Source: Pseudomonadota bacterium
GTDB lineage: Bacteria; Pseudomonadota; Gammaproteobacteria; Burkholderiales; Thiobacteraceae
Length of the DNA stretch: 64,000 nt
Direction of reading: 5' to 3'
Assembly: GCA_021812385.1 (NCBI GenBank)
Contig: JAKANO010000015.1
Location: 1-64,000, forward strand
In this document: in pieces, positions 26,161 through 34,775 of the stretch
Position numbering within the stretch: position 1 is the first letter of the stretch
How the letters are laid out: the number at the start of each line of letters is the position of its first letter
Position numbers and translations under genes: made by a program
Notes under the pieces: generated by a model
Seen by the model: the letters and a program-made list of their open reading frames with translations, nothing else
Told to the model about the DNA's origin: nothing
Databases searched by the model: none

Positions 26161-27855
26161 ATGCCTAAGTTTACATTCTTGAACAGTTCTGCGCGCCAAT
26201 TGGCAGCCGCGCTCGGATTATTTTTCCTGGCGACCTCCCTGGCCTATGCCGCGGCCGGCCGGGTGCAGTTCGTGGCCGGTGACGTCAAGGTTCAAAACAA
26301 CAAGCAAGTCGAGCGCATCCCTAAAAAAGGCGACAATATCGATTCGGGCGATACTATCGTCACCACCGGCACGGGCTCGCTGCAACTGGTCATGGCGGAC
26401 GGCGGCTTGCTGGCGGTGCGCCCGAATACGCAATTGCGCATCGACGATTACGTTTTTACCGGCAAGGATAAGGACAAGAACAACAAAAGCTTTTTTTCGC
26501 TGTTCAAAGGCACTTTTCGCTCCATCACCGGCGCCATCGGCAAAAACAACAAGGATGCCTATAAAGTCACCACGTCCACCGCCACCATGGGCATCCGCGG
26601 CACCGACCATGAACCGGCAGTGATACTGCCGCCGCCGCCCGGATTTCCTCCCCTGCCGCCGGACGCGCCGCAACCCGGCACATATGATCGCGTCAACAGC
26701 GGCCAAACTTTCATTCAAACCCCTTTTGGATTGGTTACGCTCAACGCAAATCAGGTCGGCTTCGCGCCGGCGGGCGGCGGCGCGCCGGTGATATTGCCCA
26801 AAGTGCCAAGCTTTTACAGCAGCGCGCCGAAGCCTGCGCCGGCCAAGAAATTGGCTTCGTCCGGCGGTGGTACACAATCCGGCGGGTCGAGCACATCGAG
26901 TACGTCAAGTGGCACCAGCACGACCAGTGGCGGCACCACGGACAGCAGCTCTGGAACCACCACAACCACGAGCACCGATAGCGGGACTTCAAGCACGCTG
27001 ATCAGCACGAGTACCAGCACGACCAGCACCAGTACAATCCTCAGCACCAATACCGCGATTACCACGAGTAGCACGATTACTTCGGTTACAGGTACGACCC
27101 TCCCAACTACAACTACAACCGTATTTCAACCGCCTGGCTCGGCGCCGATTGGCTCGGGTGCGGTCGGGGCAAACATCAATTTGGGTCCGATGATGGCTAC
27201 CGATTCCGCCGGCAGCATCCTTGTGACAGCCCCCTCGCCGACCCAGGAAATTATCCTCGGCCCGCAGTATGAATTGCTCTATATTTTTGACGGCCTGTCC
27301 TCGCCCACTTTTGAGTTCGACAGCTTCATGAGCGCCTTGTCCAATCAGGGCAGTTTTACCTACAGCGATGGCTCGCGTGTCGACTGGGGGCGCTGGGCTC
27401 CCGGGTATTTAGTGTTTGATAATGGTACGCCAGTTTCGAGCATCGGCGATTTTCATTACGCGGTAAGCACCAACATTACCCCTTTAGGTGCGATTTCCCT
27501 CACGGGGGCGGTCAGCTACAACAATATCGGCGGCACCAGCCCCACCGACCTGAATGGCATGCCGGCATCGCTCAACATCATTTCCCTGGGCGTGGATTTC
27601 TCCGCGCAGACGGTTGACTTGAGTATCAATGTCACCGCGAATTCGATCCCCTTGGGCGCCGCGGCAATGGGCGCGCCACTGGCCGATTTTGTCGCTCCGA
27701 ATGTCGGCATCACCGGCAGCGGTACCAACGGTGAAGTTCTGAAAGCGTATGGACAGCTTGTCGGATCCAACGCCGAGGGTGCCATTGTTTCCTACGATAT
27801 CCGCGATATGACTGGTACCAATGGCGCCATTGGTGTTTCGGTGTTTGCGCGATAG
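26161..27855 (+). CDS. Secreted FecR-domain protein with Ser/Thr-rich linker
   Basis: 564 residues from ATG 26161 (a GTG one codon earlier is also possible). The signal peptide is cleaved near SLAYA. FecR domain at about 33-150 (GDNIDSGDTIVTTGTGSLQL, then TATMGIRGTDHE). A Pro-rich stretch and then about 100 residues made almost only of Ser, Thr and Gly lead to a C-terminal domain (about 390-564) with glycine-rich beta strands ending NGAIGVSVFAR. The C-terminal strands resemble TbpB-like barrels handled by Slam proteins. Not a transmembrane sigma regulator: no cytoplasmic domain is present. Confidence 0.75.
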   Translation: MPKFTFLNSSARQLAAALGLFFLATSLAYAAAGRVQFVAGDVKVQNNKQVERIPKKGDNIDSGDTIVTTGTGSLQLVMADGGLLAVRPNTQLRIDDYVFTGKDKDKNNKSFFSLFKGTFRSITGAIGKNNKDAYKVTTSTATMGIRGTDHEPAVILPPPPGFPPLPPDAPQPGTYDRVNSGQTFIQTPFGLVTLNANQVGFAPAGGGAPVILPKVPSFYSSAPKPAPAKKLASSGGGTQSGGSSTSSTSSGTSTTSGGTTDSSSGTTTTTSTDSGTSSTLISTSTSTTSTSTILSTNTAITTSSTITSVTGTTLPTTTTTVFQPPGSAPIGSGAVGANINLGPMMATDSAGSILVTAPSPTQEIILGPQYELLYIFDGLSSPTFEFDSFMSALSNQGSFTYSDGSRVDWGRWAPGYLVFDNGTPVSSIGDFHYAVSTNITPLGAISLTGAVSYNNIGGTSPTDLNGMPASLNIISLGVDFSAQTVDLSINVTANSIPLGAAAMGAPLADFVAPNVGITGSGTNGEVLKAYGQLVGSNAEGAIVSYDIRDMTGTNGAIGVSVFAR

Positions 27856-27911
27856 CTTGTGGGCCATTGTAAAATGGCCCATTGTTTGCCGAGGGACGAA
27901 TCGCTTTTGCC

Positions 27912-30122
27912 ATGAACGCTAAGCTCATCAAGTACGCCCTGTACGCCATCGGCGCTGTGGTGGTTTTGTTCGCATTGTTGCTGACCGCCGTCGCGATCTT
28001 CGTCAACCCCAATGATTACAAGCCGCTGATCGTCAAGCTGGTGCAGGAAAAGAAACAGCGCACCTTGAATATCGAAGGCGATATCAAGCTCAAGCTGTTC
28101 CCACAGATCGGCCTGGACCTGGGCAAGACGCATTTATCCGAACACAACAGCACGCAAGAATTCGCCGCCTTAGATAGCGTGCAGTTGTACGTGGCCTGGC
28201 TGCCCTTGTTGCGCAAGGAGTTGGTGGTGCACAAAGTCAGTGTGGCGGGCGCGCGCGCGAACTTGATCCGCTTCGCCGACGGCACAACCAATATCGACGA
28301 CTTGATCAAACAGGAAGACAAATCTGAACAAATCAAATTCGATATCGATAGCGTCAAAGTTTCGCAAAGCGCGCTGAGCTTCGACGACCGCCTGGCCAAG
28401 CGCAAATGGGCCATCGGCGATCTGGAGATGCAGAGCGGGCGCATCAAGGACAACACCCATACCGATATTGCACTCGACTTCAAACTCAGTGGCGACAACC
28501 CGAAACTGGCAACGCAGGTGAGCTTGAGCAGCGGCTTGTTGTTTGCGCTGGAAGCCAAGCATTACGTGCTCGATGGCTTGGATTTTAAGATGACCGGCGA
28601 AGCGGCGGGAATCACGCAGATGGATCTGCGCGCCCAAGGCAATATCGACGCCAAACTCGATCCGCAAGAAATTCTGCTCAAGGGCATCCAGCTGAGTTTG
28701 AAAGGCAAGCGCGCATCCGACCAGCTTGATTTCGCGCTCGACGCGCCGAAACTGATCTTGACCGCGGATAAAGCCGAGGCCGCCAAGCTGGTGCTGGATG
28801 CGAAAATCGAGCAGCCCAAGGCCAAGTTGACGGCGCAACTCACGCTGCCGGACTTGAGCGGCAACGCCAAACAATTCCAAGTCAGTCAAATGAAATTCAC
28901 CATCGACGGCAAGCAGGGCGACAACCAAATCAAGGGCCAGCTGAGCAGCCCCCTGCTCGGCAGCTTGGATGCGCAAACCTTCAGCTTGTCCAAGCTCAGC
29001 GCCAATGTTGACGTGAGCAATCCCAAGATGGCAAAAGGCGGGATGAAAGTCGCACTCGCCGGCGATGCGCGACTCGATCTGGTGAAACAACAAATTGCGG
29101 CAAATCTACAGACCAAGCTGGATGACAGCACGATCCAAGCGAAGCTGGGCATGAGCCAGTTTGCCAACCCGTTCTACACGTTTGATATCGCCATCGATCA
29201 GCTCGATGTCGATCGCTACTTGCCGCCCAAGACCAAGGAAGCTAAAGCCGAGCCGGAAAGCCCGATCGATCTGTCCGCGCTCAAATCCATCCAGGCCAGC
29301 GGCAGCTTGAAAATCGGCACGCTCAAGGTCGCCAACTTGAAATCGAGCAATGTGCGTTTGGACGTGAAAGCGGATGGCAAGAGCGTGCATGTGAACCCAC
29401 TCTCCGCCAATTTGTATCAAGGCACGATGCGCGGCGCGCTTTCCGCCAGCGCCAGCGCCAGCCCGCGCCTGACATTGCAGCAGCAGCTCACCGGCATCAG
29501 CATCGGCCCGCTGCTCAAGGATATGGCCGACAAAGACTTGCTCGAAGGACACGGCAATGTCGCACTGGATGTCAGCACGCAAGGCGCAACGCTCAGCGCC
29601 ATGAAAAAAAGCTTGAGCGGCAACGCCAATGTGAATCTGCGGGATGGCGCCATCAAAGGCATTAACATCGCCGCCACCTTGCGCAGCGCGCAAGCGCAAC
29701 TGGGCCTGCAAGGCGGCAGCAAAACGCAAGCGGCGTCCAACAGCGAACAAACGGATTTCTCCGAACTCAAGGCCAGCTTCGTCATTCGCAATGGCGTGGC
29801 GCATAACGACGACCTGTCCGCCAAATCGCCCTTGCTGCGCCTGGGCGGCAATGGCGACATCAACATCGGCGCCGGCGCGATGGATTATCTGGCCAAGGCC
29901 ACCGTCGTGGGTTCGCTCGAAGGACAGGGCGGCAAAGAATTGACGCAGTTGAAAGGCGTCACGGTGCCGCTGCGCATCTCCGGCCCGTTCGCGGCGCTCA
30001 AATACAAATTAGATGTCGGCGCGCTCGCAAGCGAAACCGCCAAGGCCAAGCTGGAAGAAAAAAAAGAAGTGCTCAAAGAGAAGGCCACCCAAAAATTGCT
30101 CAAAGGCTTGTTCGGCCGTTAA
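27912..30122 (+). CDS. AsmA family protein
   Basis: 736 residues from ATG 27912 (a frame ten codons longer is less likely). One N-terminal membrane helix (about residues 9-31) is followed by the AsmA start FVNPNDYKPLIVKLVQ and a long periplasmic beta-rich domain. AsmA_2-type sequence continues to the C-terminus (LRDGAIKGINIAATLR near 580), ending in a Lys/Glu-rich helix. AsmA-like proteins are thought to move phospholipids or influence outer-membrane assembly. It starts 56 bases after the FecR gene. Confidence 0.9.
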   Translation: MNAKLIKYALYAIGAVVVLFALLLTAVAIFVNPNDYKPLIVKLVQEKKQRTLNIEGDIKLKLFPQIGLDLGKTHLSEHNSTQEFAALDSVQLYVAWLPLLRKELVVHKVSVAGARANLIRFADGTTNIDDLIKQEDKSEQIKFDIDSVKVSQSALSFDDRLAKRKWAIGDLEMQSGRIKDNTHTDIALDFKLSGDNPKLATQVSLSSGLLFALEAKHYVLDGLDFKMTGEAAGITQMDLRAQGNIDAKLDPQEILLKGIQLSLKGKRASDQLDFALDAPKLILTADKAEAAKLVLDAKIEQPKAKLTAQLTLPDLSGNAKQFQVSQMKFTIDGKQGDNQIKGQLSSPLLGSLDAQTFSLSKLSANVDVSNPKMAKGGMKVALAGDARLDLVKQQIAANLQTKLDDSTIQAKLGMSQFANPFYTFDIAIDQLDVDRYLPPKTKEAKAEPESPIDLSALKSIQASGSLKIGTLKVANLKSSNVRLDVKADGKSVHVNPLSANLYQGTMRGALSASASASPRLTLQQQLTGISIGPLLKDMADKDLLEGHGNVALDVSTQGATLSAMKKSLSGNANVNLRDGAIKGINIAATLRSAQAQLGLQGGSKTQAASNSEQTDFSELKASFVIRNGVAHNDDLSAKSPLLRLGGNGDINIGAGAMDYLAKATVVGSLEGQGGKELTQLKGVTVPLRISGPFAALKYKLDVGALASETAKAKLEEKKEVLKEKATQKLLKGLFGR

Positions 30123-30156
30123 CCCCTGTTTTTACCGCGCCTGTGGCTTCCTTAAT

Positions 30157-30199
30157 TGTGATCTGGTTCACAGCATTTAAATCGCGCGCTGCATACACT
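30157..30199 (+). promoter_or_regulatory. CRP-type site with class II spacing and -10 box
   Basis: TGTGATCTGGTTCACA at 30157-30172 is a perfect TGTGA-N6-TCACA palindrome. A -10-like TACACT at 30194-30199 predicts a start site near 30206, placing the site centre at about -41.5, the class II activator position. It lies upstream of the small gene at 30233. Confidence 0.65.
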
Positions 30200-30232
30200 T
30201 TGGCTTCCGATTTTTTTTCAGGAGTAAGCCCA

Positions 30233-30481
30233 ATGCAATGCGAATCGCACGTTGTTTCAGCGAGCACGACAAGCCAAGACACGCAAACCAGCAGGTCGTC
30301 TAGCCTAAATTACCGCGGCCCGAGTCAGACTTTGAGATCCTTGCTGCCTGCATCGTTGCCGCGCGCTGGCGGCAGAATGATTGATTTGCTGTCTACCGAT
30401 TTACGCTTGGAAGACGTATTCGCGGAACATCAGCAGCGCCCGGTTCAGTTGCCGGCCTTGGCTGTATCCCGGCTGGGATAA
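30233..30481 (+). CDS. Small hypothetical protein behind a CRP-type promoter
   Basis: 82 residues from ATG 30233, with AGGAG eight bases upstream. The N-terminal half is Ser/Thr-rich and polar; the C-terminal part (MIDLLSTDLRLEDVFAEHQQ) looks helical. No signal peptide, membrane helix or known family is visible. The good ribosome-binding site and the activator site upstream support a real gene. Its role is unknown. Confidence 0.55.
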   Translation: MQCESHVVSASTTSQDTQTSRSSSLNYRGPSQTLRSLLPASLPRAGGRMIDLLSTDLRLEDVFAEHQQRPVQLPALAVSRLG

Positions 30482-30604
30482 ATAGCGTTTTGCCTGATTA
30501 ACATCGCTTTTCATTTGGGCTGCGCAAGGCGCGACCGCTTGCCGCGCGCTTGGTGTAAGCTGTGATTTAATTTTTTAATTCGCAACACGGCTTATTCCAA
30601 TTTC

Positions 30605-31630
30605 ATGTCCGACTTCGCGCATCGACTCATCGCCTGGCACAAGGCTCACGGCCGTCACGATTTACCCTGGCAAAACACCCGCGATCCGTATCGCATCTGG
30701 GTCTCCGAAATCATGTTGCAGCAAACCCAAGTGACGGCGGTGATCCCGTATTTTCAGCGTTTCATGGCGCGCTTTCCGGATATCGCCAGCTTAGCGGCGG
30801 CGTCCGTCGATGAAGTGCTCGCGCATTGGAGCGGCCTTGGTTATTACGCGCGCGGGCGCAATTTGCATGCGGCGGCGCAGATCCTGGTGGCGCGGCATGC
30901 CGGCACATTTCCGCACGCGGCGCTGGAAATCGCCGCCTTGCCCGGCATTGGGCGATCCACCGCAGCGGCGGTTGCAGCGTTTGCCTTTGGCGAGCGCGGC
31001 GCCATTCTCGACGGCAATGTAAAGCGCGTGTTGGCGCGCTGCTTCGGCATCGCCGGTTTTCCGGGTGCACCAGCGGTGCAAAATCGCTTGTGGGCCTTGG
31101 CCGAATTTTTGTTGCCCGTTGCGGGTATTGAAATTTACACCCAGGCCTTGATGGATTTGGGCGCAACACTTTGCACCCGGAGCAAGCCGCGCTGCGGCGA
31201 TTGCCCGCAGCAAGCAGGGTGTGTCGCCTATCAGTCGGGACGCACACTGGAGCTGCCGACCGCAAAACCGAAAGCCGCTTTGCCGCAGCGCGAAACCGTG
31301 ATGCTGATCTTGCAGCAGGGTGGCGAGGTGCTGCTGGAAAAACGTCCGCCGTCCGGCATTTGGGGCGGGCTGTGGAGCTTTCCGGAAATTGCGCGCACAG
31401 CAATTTTGGAGGCGGAGTTGGCGGCGCGCTTCTGCGCGCAAGCACAACGCGTCATGCCGCTCGCCCCGCTGGCGCACGGCTTTACCCACTACCGCCTAAA
31501 CATATATCCGCTATGGGTCGAGACGTCGCCGCCGCTCCAAACAAAAACTGGTCAGGTATGGCTATCGCTGGAAGACGCGCGCGGCGCGGCAATTCCGACG
31601 CCGGTGCGTAAATTATTGGATCGCTTGTAA
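30605..31630 (+). CDS. mutY: Adenine DNA glycosylase MutY
   Basis: 341 residues. Removes adenine mispaired with 8-oxoguanine. Catalytic Glu lies in WVSEIMLQQTQV near residue 37; helix-hairpin-helix LPGIGRSTAAAV near 115; catalytic Asp in AILDGNVKRV near 140; 4Fe-4S ligands CTRSKPRCGDCPQQAGC near 190-206 (Cx6Cx2Cx5C); and a NUDIX-like 8-oxoG recognition domain (LLEKRPPSGIWGGLWSFPE) at the C-terminus. All key residues are present. Confidence 0.96.
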   Translation: MSDFAHRLIAWHKAHGRHDLPWQNTRDPYRIWVSEIMLQQTQVTAVIPYFQRFMARFPDIASLAAASVDEVLAHWSGLGYYARGRNLHAAAQILVARHAGTFPHAALEIAALPGIGRSTAAAVAAFAFGERGAILDGNVKRVLARCFGIAGFPGAPAVQNRLWALAEFLLPVAGIEIYTQALMDLGATLCTRSKPRCGDCPQQAGCVAYQSGRTLELPTAKPKAALPQRETVMLILQQGGEVLLEKRPPSGIWGGLWSFPEIARTAILEAELAARFCAQAQRVMPLAPLAHGFTHYRLNIYPLWVETSPPLQTKTGQVWLSLEDARGAAIPTPVRKLLDRL

Positions 31631-31652
31631 GGGCCTCGCGCGTTCTGGGCGC

Positions 31653-32720
31653 TTAGCGTTTTTCCGCGCCATACAATTGAAAATTATTGCGCCCCGCCTG
31701 CTTGGCGCGATACAGCGCCACATCCGCGTGCTTGAGCAAGGTGAAGAGATCTTCGCCGTCGTCCGGAAACAGCGCGATGCCGATGCTGATGCTGATTTGC
31801 AATACGTGGCCATTCAAGGTACAGGGCTGCTCCAGCGCGCGCAGGATCTTGCCGGCGAGCTGGACGGCGTCTTGCTGTGAGGCCAGATTGGGCAGAGCCA
31901 TGGTGAATTCGTCGCCGCCTTGGCGCGCCACGATGTCACCCGCCCGCAGCAAGGCATGCAGGGTCTTGGCGACATGTTGCAGCAGCAGATCGCCAATATC
32001 ATGGCCCAGCGTATCGTTCACTTGCTTGAATTTATCCAGATCGAGGAATAGCACCGCCATTTTGGTTTGCGAGCGGCGTGCATCCGCCAAGGCCTTGCCG
32101 ATGAGTTCGTCGAACATGATGCGGTTCGGCAGGCCGGTCAGGCTGTCATGCGTGGCCAAATGTTCGATGCGCTCTGCTTGTTTTTTGCGCGCGGTGATAT
32201 CGGAAAAGACCGCGATATGGTGCGTGATTTCGCCTTGTGCATTTTTGGCGGCATTGATGGTGAGCCACTCGGCGTAAATTTCGCCGCGCTTGTTGCGGTT
32301 CCAGATTTCTCCTTGCCACATGCCTTCGGTTTTGATCTGCTGCCAGAGCTTCTGGTAGAACAGTTGGTCGTGGCACCCGGAACTGAGCAGCTTCGGACTC
32401 TTGCCGACGATGTCCTCGGGCGCATAGCCGGTGATGGCGGTAAACGCCGGATTGATTGCGAGCACGGTGTTGTTGCGGTCGGAGATCAGGATGCCGTTAC
32501 TGCTGGTCTCGAATACGGTCGCGGCCAAGCGATCATCCTGGTGTTGTCGGGCGCGCGATTCCAACAGCAACAATACAATCGCCATGCCTAACAAAGCGGC
32601 GACCAACCAAGCCGGAACGGGAAGCCAAAGCAATAGCAGTGCAGTGCACAGCAGGCCGATGAGCGCGTAGATTCTCAGCATCAACAATGGGAAAACGGCT
32701 CCTTCAATCTCACGTATCAT
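31653..32720 (-). CDS. Membrane PAS-GGDEF diguanylate cyclase
   Basis: 355 residues. Two N-terminal hydrophobic helices (about 8-55), a PAS domain near 65-185 (NGILISDRNNTVLAINPAF) and a GGDEF domain near 190-350. The catalytic motif GGDEF is intact, and RAGD five residues ahead matches the RxxD inhibitory site, so product feedback is expected. It likely makes c-di-GMP in response to a PAS-sensed signal. Divergent from ubiD, which starts 30 bases away; convergent with mutY. Confidence 0.92.
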   Translation of the reverse strand: MIREIEGAVFPLLMLRIYALIGLLCTALLLLWLPVPAWLVAALLGMAIVLLLLESRARQHQDDRLAATVFETSSNGILISDRNNTVLAINPAFTAITGYAPEDIVGKSPKLLSSGCHDQLFYQKLWQQIKTEGMWQGEIWNRNKRGEIYAEWLTINAAKNAQGEITHHIAVFSDITARKKQAERIEHLATHDSLTGLPNRIMFDELIGKALADARRSQTKMAVLFLDLDKFKQVNDTLGHDIGDLLLQHVAKTLHALLRAGDIVARQGGDEFTMALPNLASQQDAVQLAGKILRALEQPCTLNGHVLQISISIGIALFPDDGEDLFTLLKHADVALYRAKQAGRNNFQLYGAEKR

Positions 32721-32749
32721 AGCATTCGGCTAAACGAGGCAAAACTGAA

Positions 32750-34213
32750 ATGAAATATACCGATTTGCGCGATTTTATCGCGCAGCTGGAAGCGCAAGGC
32801 GAATTGAAACGCGTGTCGGTCGCGGTCGACCCGCATCTGGAAATGACCGAAGTCTGCGACCGCGTGCTGCAAGCGGGCGGGCCGGCCATCCTGTTCGAGA
32901 ATCCTACCGGCCACAGCATGCCGGTGCTCGGCAACCTGTTCGGCACGCCGCGCCGCGTGGCCCTGGGCATGGGCGAGGACGATGTCGCGAGCCTGCGCGA
33001 AGTGGGCAAGCTGCTGGCTTTCTTGAAAGAGCCGGAACCACCGAAAGGCCTGAAAGACGCCTGGGACAAGCTGCCGCTGTACAAGCAAGTACTCAACATG
33101 GCGCCGAAAGAAGTCGGCCGCGCGCCGTGCCAAGATATCGTGTGGCAAGGTGATGAGGTCGACCTTGGACGCTTGCCGATCCAGACCTGCTGGCCAGGCG
33201 ATGTCGCGCCGCTCATCACTTGGGGCTTGGTGGTGACGCAAGGCCCGCACAAGCCGCGGCAAAACTTGGGCATCTACCGCCAGCAAGTCATCGCCAAGAA
33301 TAAAGTCATTATGCGCTGGCTGGCGCATCGCGGCGGCGCGCTGGATTTCCGTGATTTCTGCAAAGAACATCCAGGCGAAAAATTTCCGCTGGCAGTGGCC
33401 TTGGGCGCCGATCCGGCGACCATTCTTGGCGCAGTAACGCCGGTGCCCGACAGCCTTTCCGAATACCAATTCGCAGGCCTGTTGCGCGGTGCAAAAACCG
33501 AGGTGGTGAAATGCGTGAGTTGCGATTTACAGGTGCCGGCGAGCGCCGAGATCGTGCTTGAAGGCTACATCGACCCCAATGAGACCGCGCTCGAAGGCCC
33601 CTATGGCGACCACACCGGCTACTACAACGAACAAGAAACCTTCCCGGTGTTCACCATCACCCACATCACCATGCGCCACAACCCGATCTACCACAGCACC
33701 TATACCGGCAAGCCGCCGGACGAGCCGGCGGTGCTGGGCGTGGCGCTGAACGAAGTGTTCGTGCCGCTGCTGCAAAAACAATTTCCCGAGATTTCGGATT
33801 TTTACCTGCCGCCGGAAGGCTGCTCCTACCGCATGGCGGTGGTGAGCATGAAAAAACAATACCCCGGCCACGCCAAGCGCGTGATGTTCGGCGTGTGGAG
33901 TTTCCTGCGCCAATTTATGTACACCAAATACATCATCGTGGTCGACGACGACGTCAACATCCGCGATTGGAAAGAAGTGATCTGGGCGCTCACCACCCGC
34001 GTCGACGCCGCGCGCGATACCCTGATCGTGGAAAATACGCCGATCGACTACCTCGACTTCGCCAGCCCGGTATCCGGCCTGGGCAGCAAAATGGGCATCG
34101 ATGCCACCAATAAATGGAAAGGCGAAACCACGCGCGAATGGGGCACGCCGATCACGCGCGATGCGAAGGTGGTGGCGCGGATCGATGCGATTTGGAAGGA
34201 TTTGGGGTTGTGA
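32750..34213 (+). CDS. ubiD: UbiD family decarboxylase (3-octaprenyl-4-hydroxybenzoate)
   Basis: 487 residues, the length of E. coli UbiD. Removes the carboxylate from polyprenyl-hydroxybenzoate in ubiquinone synthesis, using prenylated [24 protein letters not shown] start, [14 protein letters not shown] near 178, [16 protein letters not shown] near 280 with catalytic Glu, and [16 protein letters not shown] near 405 all match. The AT-richer DGQHR/GIY-YIG insert follows downstream on the other strand. Confidence 0.96.
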   Translation: MKYTDLRDFIAQLEAQGELKRVSVAVDPHLEMTEVCDRVLQAGGPAILFENPTGHSMPVLGNLFGTPRRVALGMGEDDVASLREVGKLLAFLKEPEPPKGLKDAWDKLPLYKQVLNMAPKEVGRAPCQDIVWQGDEVDLGRLPIQTCWPGDVAPLITWGLVVTQGPHKPRQNLGIYRQQVIAKNKVIMRWLAHRGGALDFRDFCKEHPGEKFPLAVALGADPATILGAVTPVPDSLSEYQFAGLLRGAKTEVVKCVSCDLQVPASAEIVLEGYIDPNETALEGPYGDHTGYYNEQETFPVFTITHITMRHNPIYHSTYTGKPPDEPAVLGVALNEVFVPLLQKQFPEISDFYLPPEGCSYRMAVVSMKKQYPGHAKRVMFGVWSFLRQFMYTKYIIVVDDDVNIRDWKEVIWALTTRVDAARDTLIVENTPIDYLDFASPVSGLGSKMGIDATNKWKGETTREWGTPITRDAKVVARIDAIWKDLGL

Positions 34214-34436
34214 GCGAAGGGCGCGCCGCGGGCTTTGGCGGTGATGATTGCCGTTTTTGATTGAGCGTGATCAAGCTTTTTAATTTTGAATTCATCTGAC
34301 CACGCTGTGCTGGACGGTTACATATTTGAGTTGTTGGCTCTCCAGTTCGGTCAAATCTGGTAACTAGATATCGTGGTTCCGGTTTGACATTTGCATGGCA
34401 GAGAGTTAAATATAGGCGCCATCAAACCAAGCCAAG

Positions 34437-34775
34437 TTAGGTAGATGTGGGTGAATATACCTTATTAAATTCAGGCAATCCGCCCTCAATGAGGTTATGA
34501 GTATTCATCCAAGTGCGTTCAATCTTATTAATTTCATGGCTTTCAATCCAAAAGAAAAAAACTGCCCTCCCGTTCTCCGTTGCACAAGTTTTTTCTGGAT
34601 TATCTAGATGTTCATTCATTCTCCGCCTGAGATTGTTGGTCAGGCCAATATAAAGTACTACTCTAGAAAATGTCGCTAACGCATAGCAGCCTGGTTTGTC
34701 TGGAATATAGCGCTCCCTAGCCCTTTTAAACGTTTCATACTGCGTTGGCAGCGGGGCTAATTCGCTGATATTCAT
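34437..34775 (-). CDS. GIY-YIG nuclease-like protein
   Basis: 112 residues. The N-terminal GIY-YIG core is GCYALATFSRVVLYIGLTNN (residues about 29-48), where GIY has become GCY but YIG is intact; LRRRMNEHL supplies the conserved Arg and helix, and an acidic residue near the end (IERTWMN) could be the metal ligand. It resembles single-domain UvrC-like/UPF0213-type nucleases. The start codon overlaps the stop of the DGQHR gene by four bases (ATGA), so the two are translationally coupled. It is clearly AT-richer than ubiD and pyrC'. Confidence 0.82.
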   Translation of the reverse strand: MNISELAPLPTQYETFKRARERYIPDKPGCYALATFSRVVLYIGLTNNLRRRMNEHLDNPEKTCATENGRAVFFFWIESHEINKIERTWMNTHNLIEGGLPEFNKVYSPTST

